Of a DNA stretch of 64,000 nt, positions 63,299 through 64,000 are shown in pieces. A program made the translations under genes and the position numbers. The notes beneath the pieces are model-generated. The model did no database searches, had not been told where the DNA came from, and worked only from the letters and a program-made list of their open reading frames with translations. Source of the DNA: Celeribacter baekdonensis B30. Lineage in GTDB: Bacteria; Pseudomonadota; Alphaproteobacteria; Rhodobacterales; Rhodobacteraceae. Numbering within the stretch: position 1 is the first letter of the stretch; each line of letters opens with the position of its first letter. The DNA lies in assembly GCF_000299875.1 (NCBI RefSeq), contig NZ_AMRK01000010.1:81031-145030 (forward strand), given 5' to 3'.

Positions 63299-63691
63299 TC
63301 AACGGCATCCATCCGACACTGCCGAACCGGCCTCCGTGTCGAAACGCTGACGTGCGCTTGCGATCTTGGGAAGGTTCTCGATTACCCATCCGCCGAGCGC
63401 CCTGATCGGCACGACCATTTCCTTGCCGAGATCAGTTAGCGCATATTCGACACTCGCCGGCTTCGTCGGATACACGGTCCGCGTGACAAGGCTGTCCCGT
63501 TCCAGCGCAGGAAGCGTGAGCGTCAACATTTTCTGCGATATCCCTCCAACAGAGCGCCAAAGCTCGCTGAACCGTTTGGGGGGCGCTTCCAATTCCATAA
63601 CGACCTGGATCGCCCACTTGTCGCCAATCCGCGACAATGTCTCGGTCAGTGGATTGCAGGGCCGAGTTTCCTGAATGGTGCCTTGTTTCAA
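63299..63691 (-). CDS. HxlR-family transcriptional regulator
   Basis: 130 residues. The HxlR wHTH is clear: NPLTETLSRIGDKWAIQVVMELEAPPKRFSELWRSVGGISQKMLTLTLPALERDSLVTRTVYPTKPASVEYALTDLGKEMVVPI. A Cys precedes the helix (TRPCNPL), a common redox-sensing position. It is divergent from the SDR fragment at 63788, its probable former target. Confidence 0.9.
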   Translation of the reverse strand: MKQGTIQETRPCNPLTETLSRIGDKWAIQVVMELEAPPKRFSELWRSVGGISQKMLTLTLPALERDSLVTRTVYPTKPASVEYALTDLGKEMVVPIRALGGWVIENLPKIASARQRFDTEAGSAVSDGCR

Positions 63692-63787
63692 AAAGGTGCC
63701 TCCTTGGCGACCTTCGATGCTCTCCAGTGTATACCATATAACAAAATGAAATCACTTATTCGAGGTGCAAGGATTGGAAGCGATCAT

Positions 63788-63862
63788 ATGAGGCAGGTAG
63801 TCCTCATCACCGGCGGCACCATGGGCATTGGTCTGGGACTTGCGGAAGCGTTTCTCGCACCC
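63788..63862 (+). pseudogene. SDR N-terminal fragment, broken after the cofactor motif
   Basis: ATG 63788 begins RQVVLITGGTMGIGLGLAEAFLA, a clear SDR Rossmann start. After about 25 codons the sequence no longer matches an SDR, as if replaced by other DNA that runs to the window end. The identity of that DNA could not be settled. Confidence 0.65.
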
Positions 63863-64000
63863 AATGTAAAGATCAATCGCAACGCGCAGGCCTTGGACCT
63901 TAGTGCGTGCTGGTGGATGCCGACCGTCGGCAACCAGCACGCGGGTGCGCTCCAGCGTCGATGGAAGGGCGTCTGTGGGTGGCTCCCGCATTGCAAGCGT

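Overview
The window looks like part of a large plasmid or chromid of a marine-type alphaproteobacterium of the Rhodobacteraceae (Roseobacter group). The main reason is a complete repA-repB-repC replication/partition operon at about 29.3-32.8 kb, together with a ccdAB toxin-antitoxin pair, a tyrosine recombinase, a TraG/VirD4 remnant and many insertion-sequence fragments. The proteins throughout look alphaproteobacterial. No tRNA, rRNA or CRISPR array was seen.

Region 1 (1-11.8 kb) is catabolic and transport-related: the end of an isochorismatase-fold amidase, an exported tannase/feruloyl-esterase-like hydrolase and a flavin reductase on the plus strand. On the minus strand are a close NicC (6-hydroxynicotinate 3-monooxygenase) relative, a multi-pass membrane protein, a chimeric GMC-oxidoreductase/aldehyde-dehydrogenase pseudogene and a livFGMH transporter whose binding-protein gene carries an in-frame stop. 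Region 2 (11.9-21 kb) starts with IS30/IS3 debris. It then holds a three-gene exported amine-oxidation operon (Tat-dependent flavin amine oxidase, cytochrome c, periplasmic RidA), a polar amino-acid ABC transporter, an isopenicillin-N-synthase-like dioxygenase, a nucleoside hydrolase and a TetR regulator. A CAGTACTG-centred palindrome lies upstream of both the amine oxidase and the dioxygenase/hydrolase pair and suggests one regulon.

Region 3 (21.2-28.8 kb) is iron uptake: a decayed exbB-exbD pair and a translationally coupled siderophore operon (binding protein, two permeases, ATPase, siderophore-interacting reductase). Region 4 (29.3-36.4 kb) is the plasmid backbone: repABC with ATTGTCCGCGGACAAT palindromes in and just after repC, then recombinase, ccdAB, a DUF1403 protein and an ScpB-like protein. 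Region 5 (36.4-41.4 kb) is a graveyard of transposons, a LysR tail and a TraG/VirD4 fragment, with one intact IS110-family element that has strong hairpins in its flanks.

Region 6 (41.4-50.6 kb) has cysE, a TetR-SDR-monooxygenase operon, an SMP-30-like exported propeller, an AraC regulator divergent from a coupled SRPBCC-sigma factor pair, then a D-amino-acid oxidase remnant and IS110/IS3 fragments. Region 7 (51.2-57.7 kb) is a coherent GC-rich sugar operon: LacI regulator, binding protein, two permeases, a cytoplasmic furanosidase-like glycoside hydrolase and a MalK-type ATPase, preceded by a 30-bp perfect palindrome. Region 8 (57.7-64 kb) holds transposase remnants and small redox/regulator units (quinone oxidoreductase with ABM protein and LysR; LysR with SDR; HxlR with a broken SDR). 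The pattern is a mosaic plasmid where intact transport/catabolic operons alternate with partly decayed ones and IS debris.
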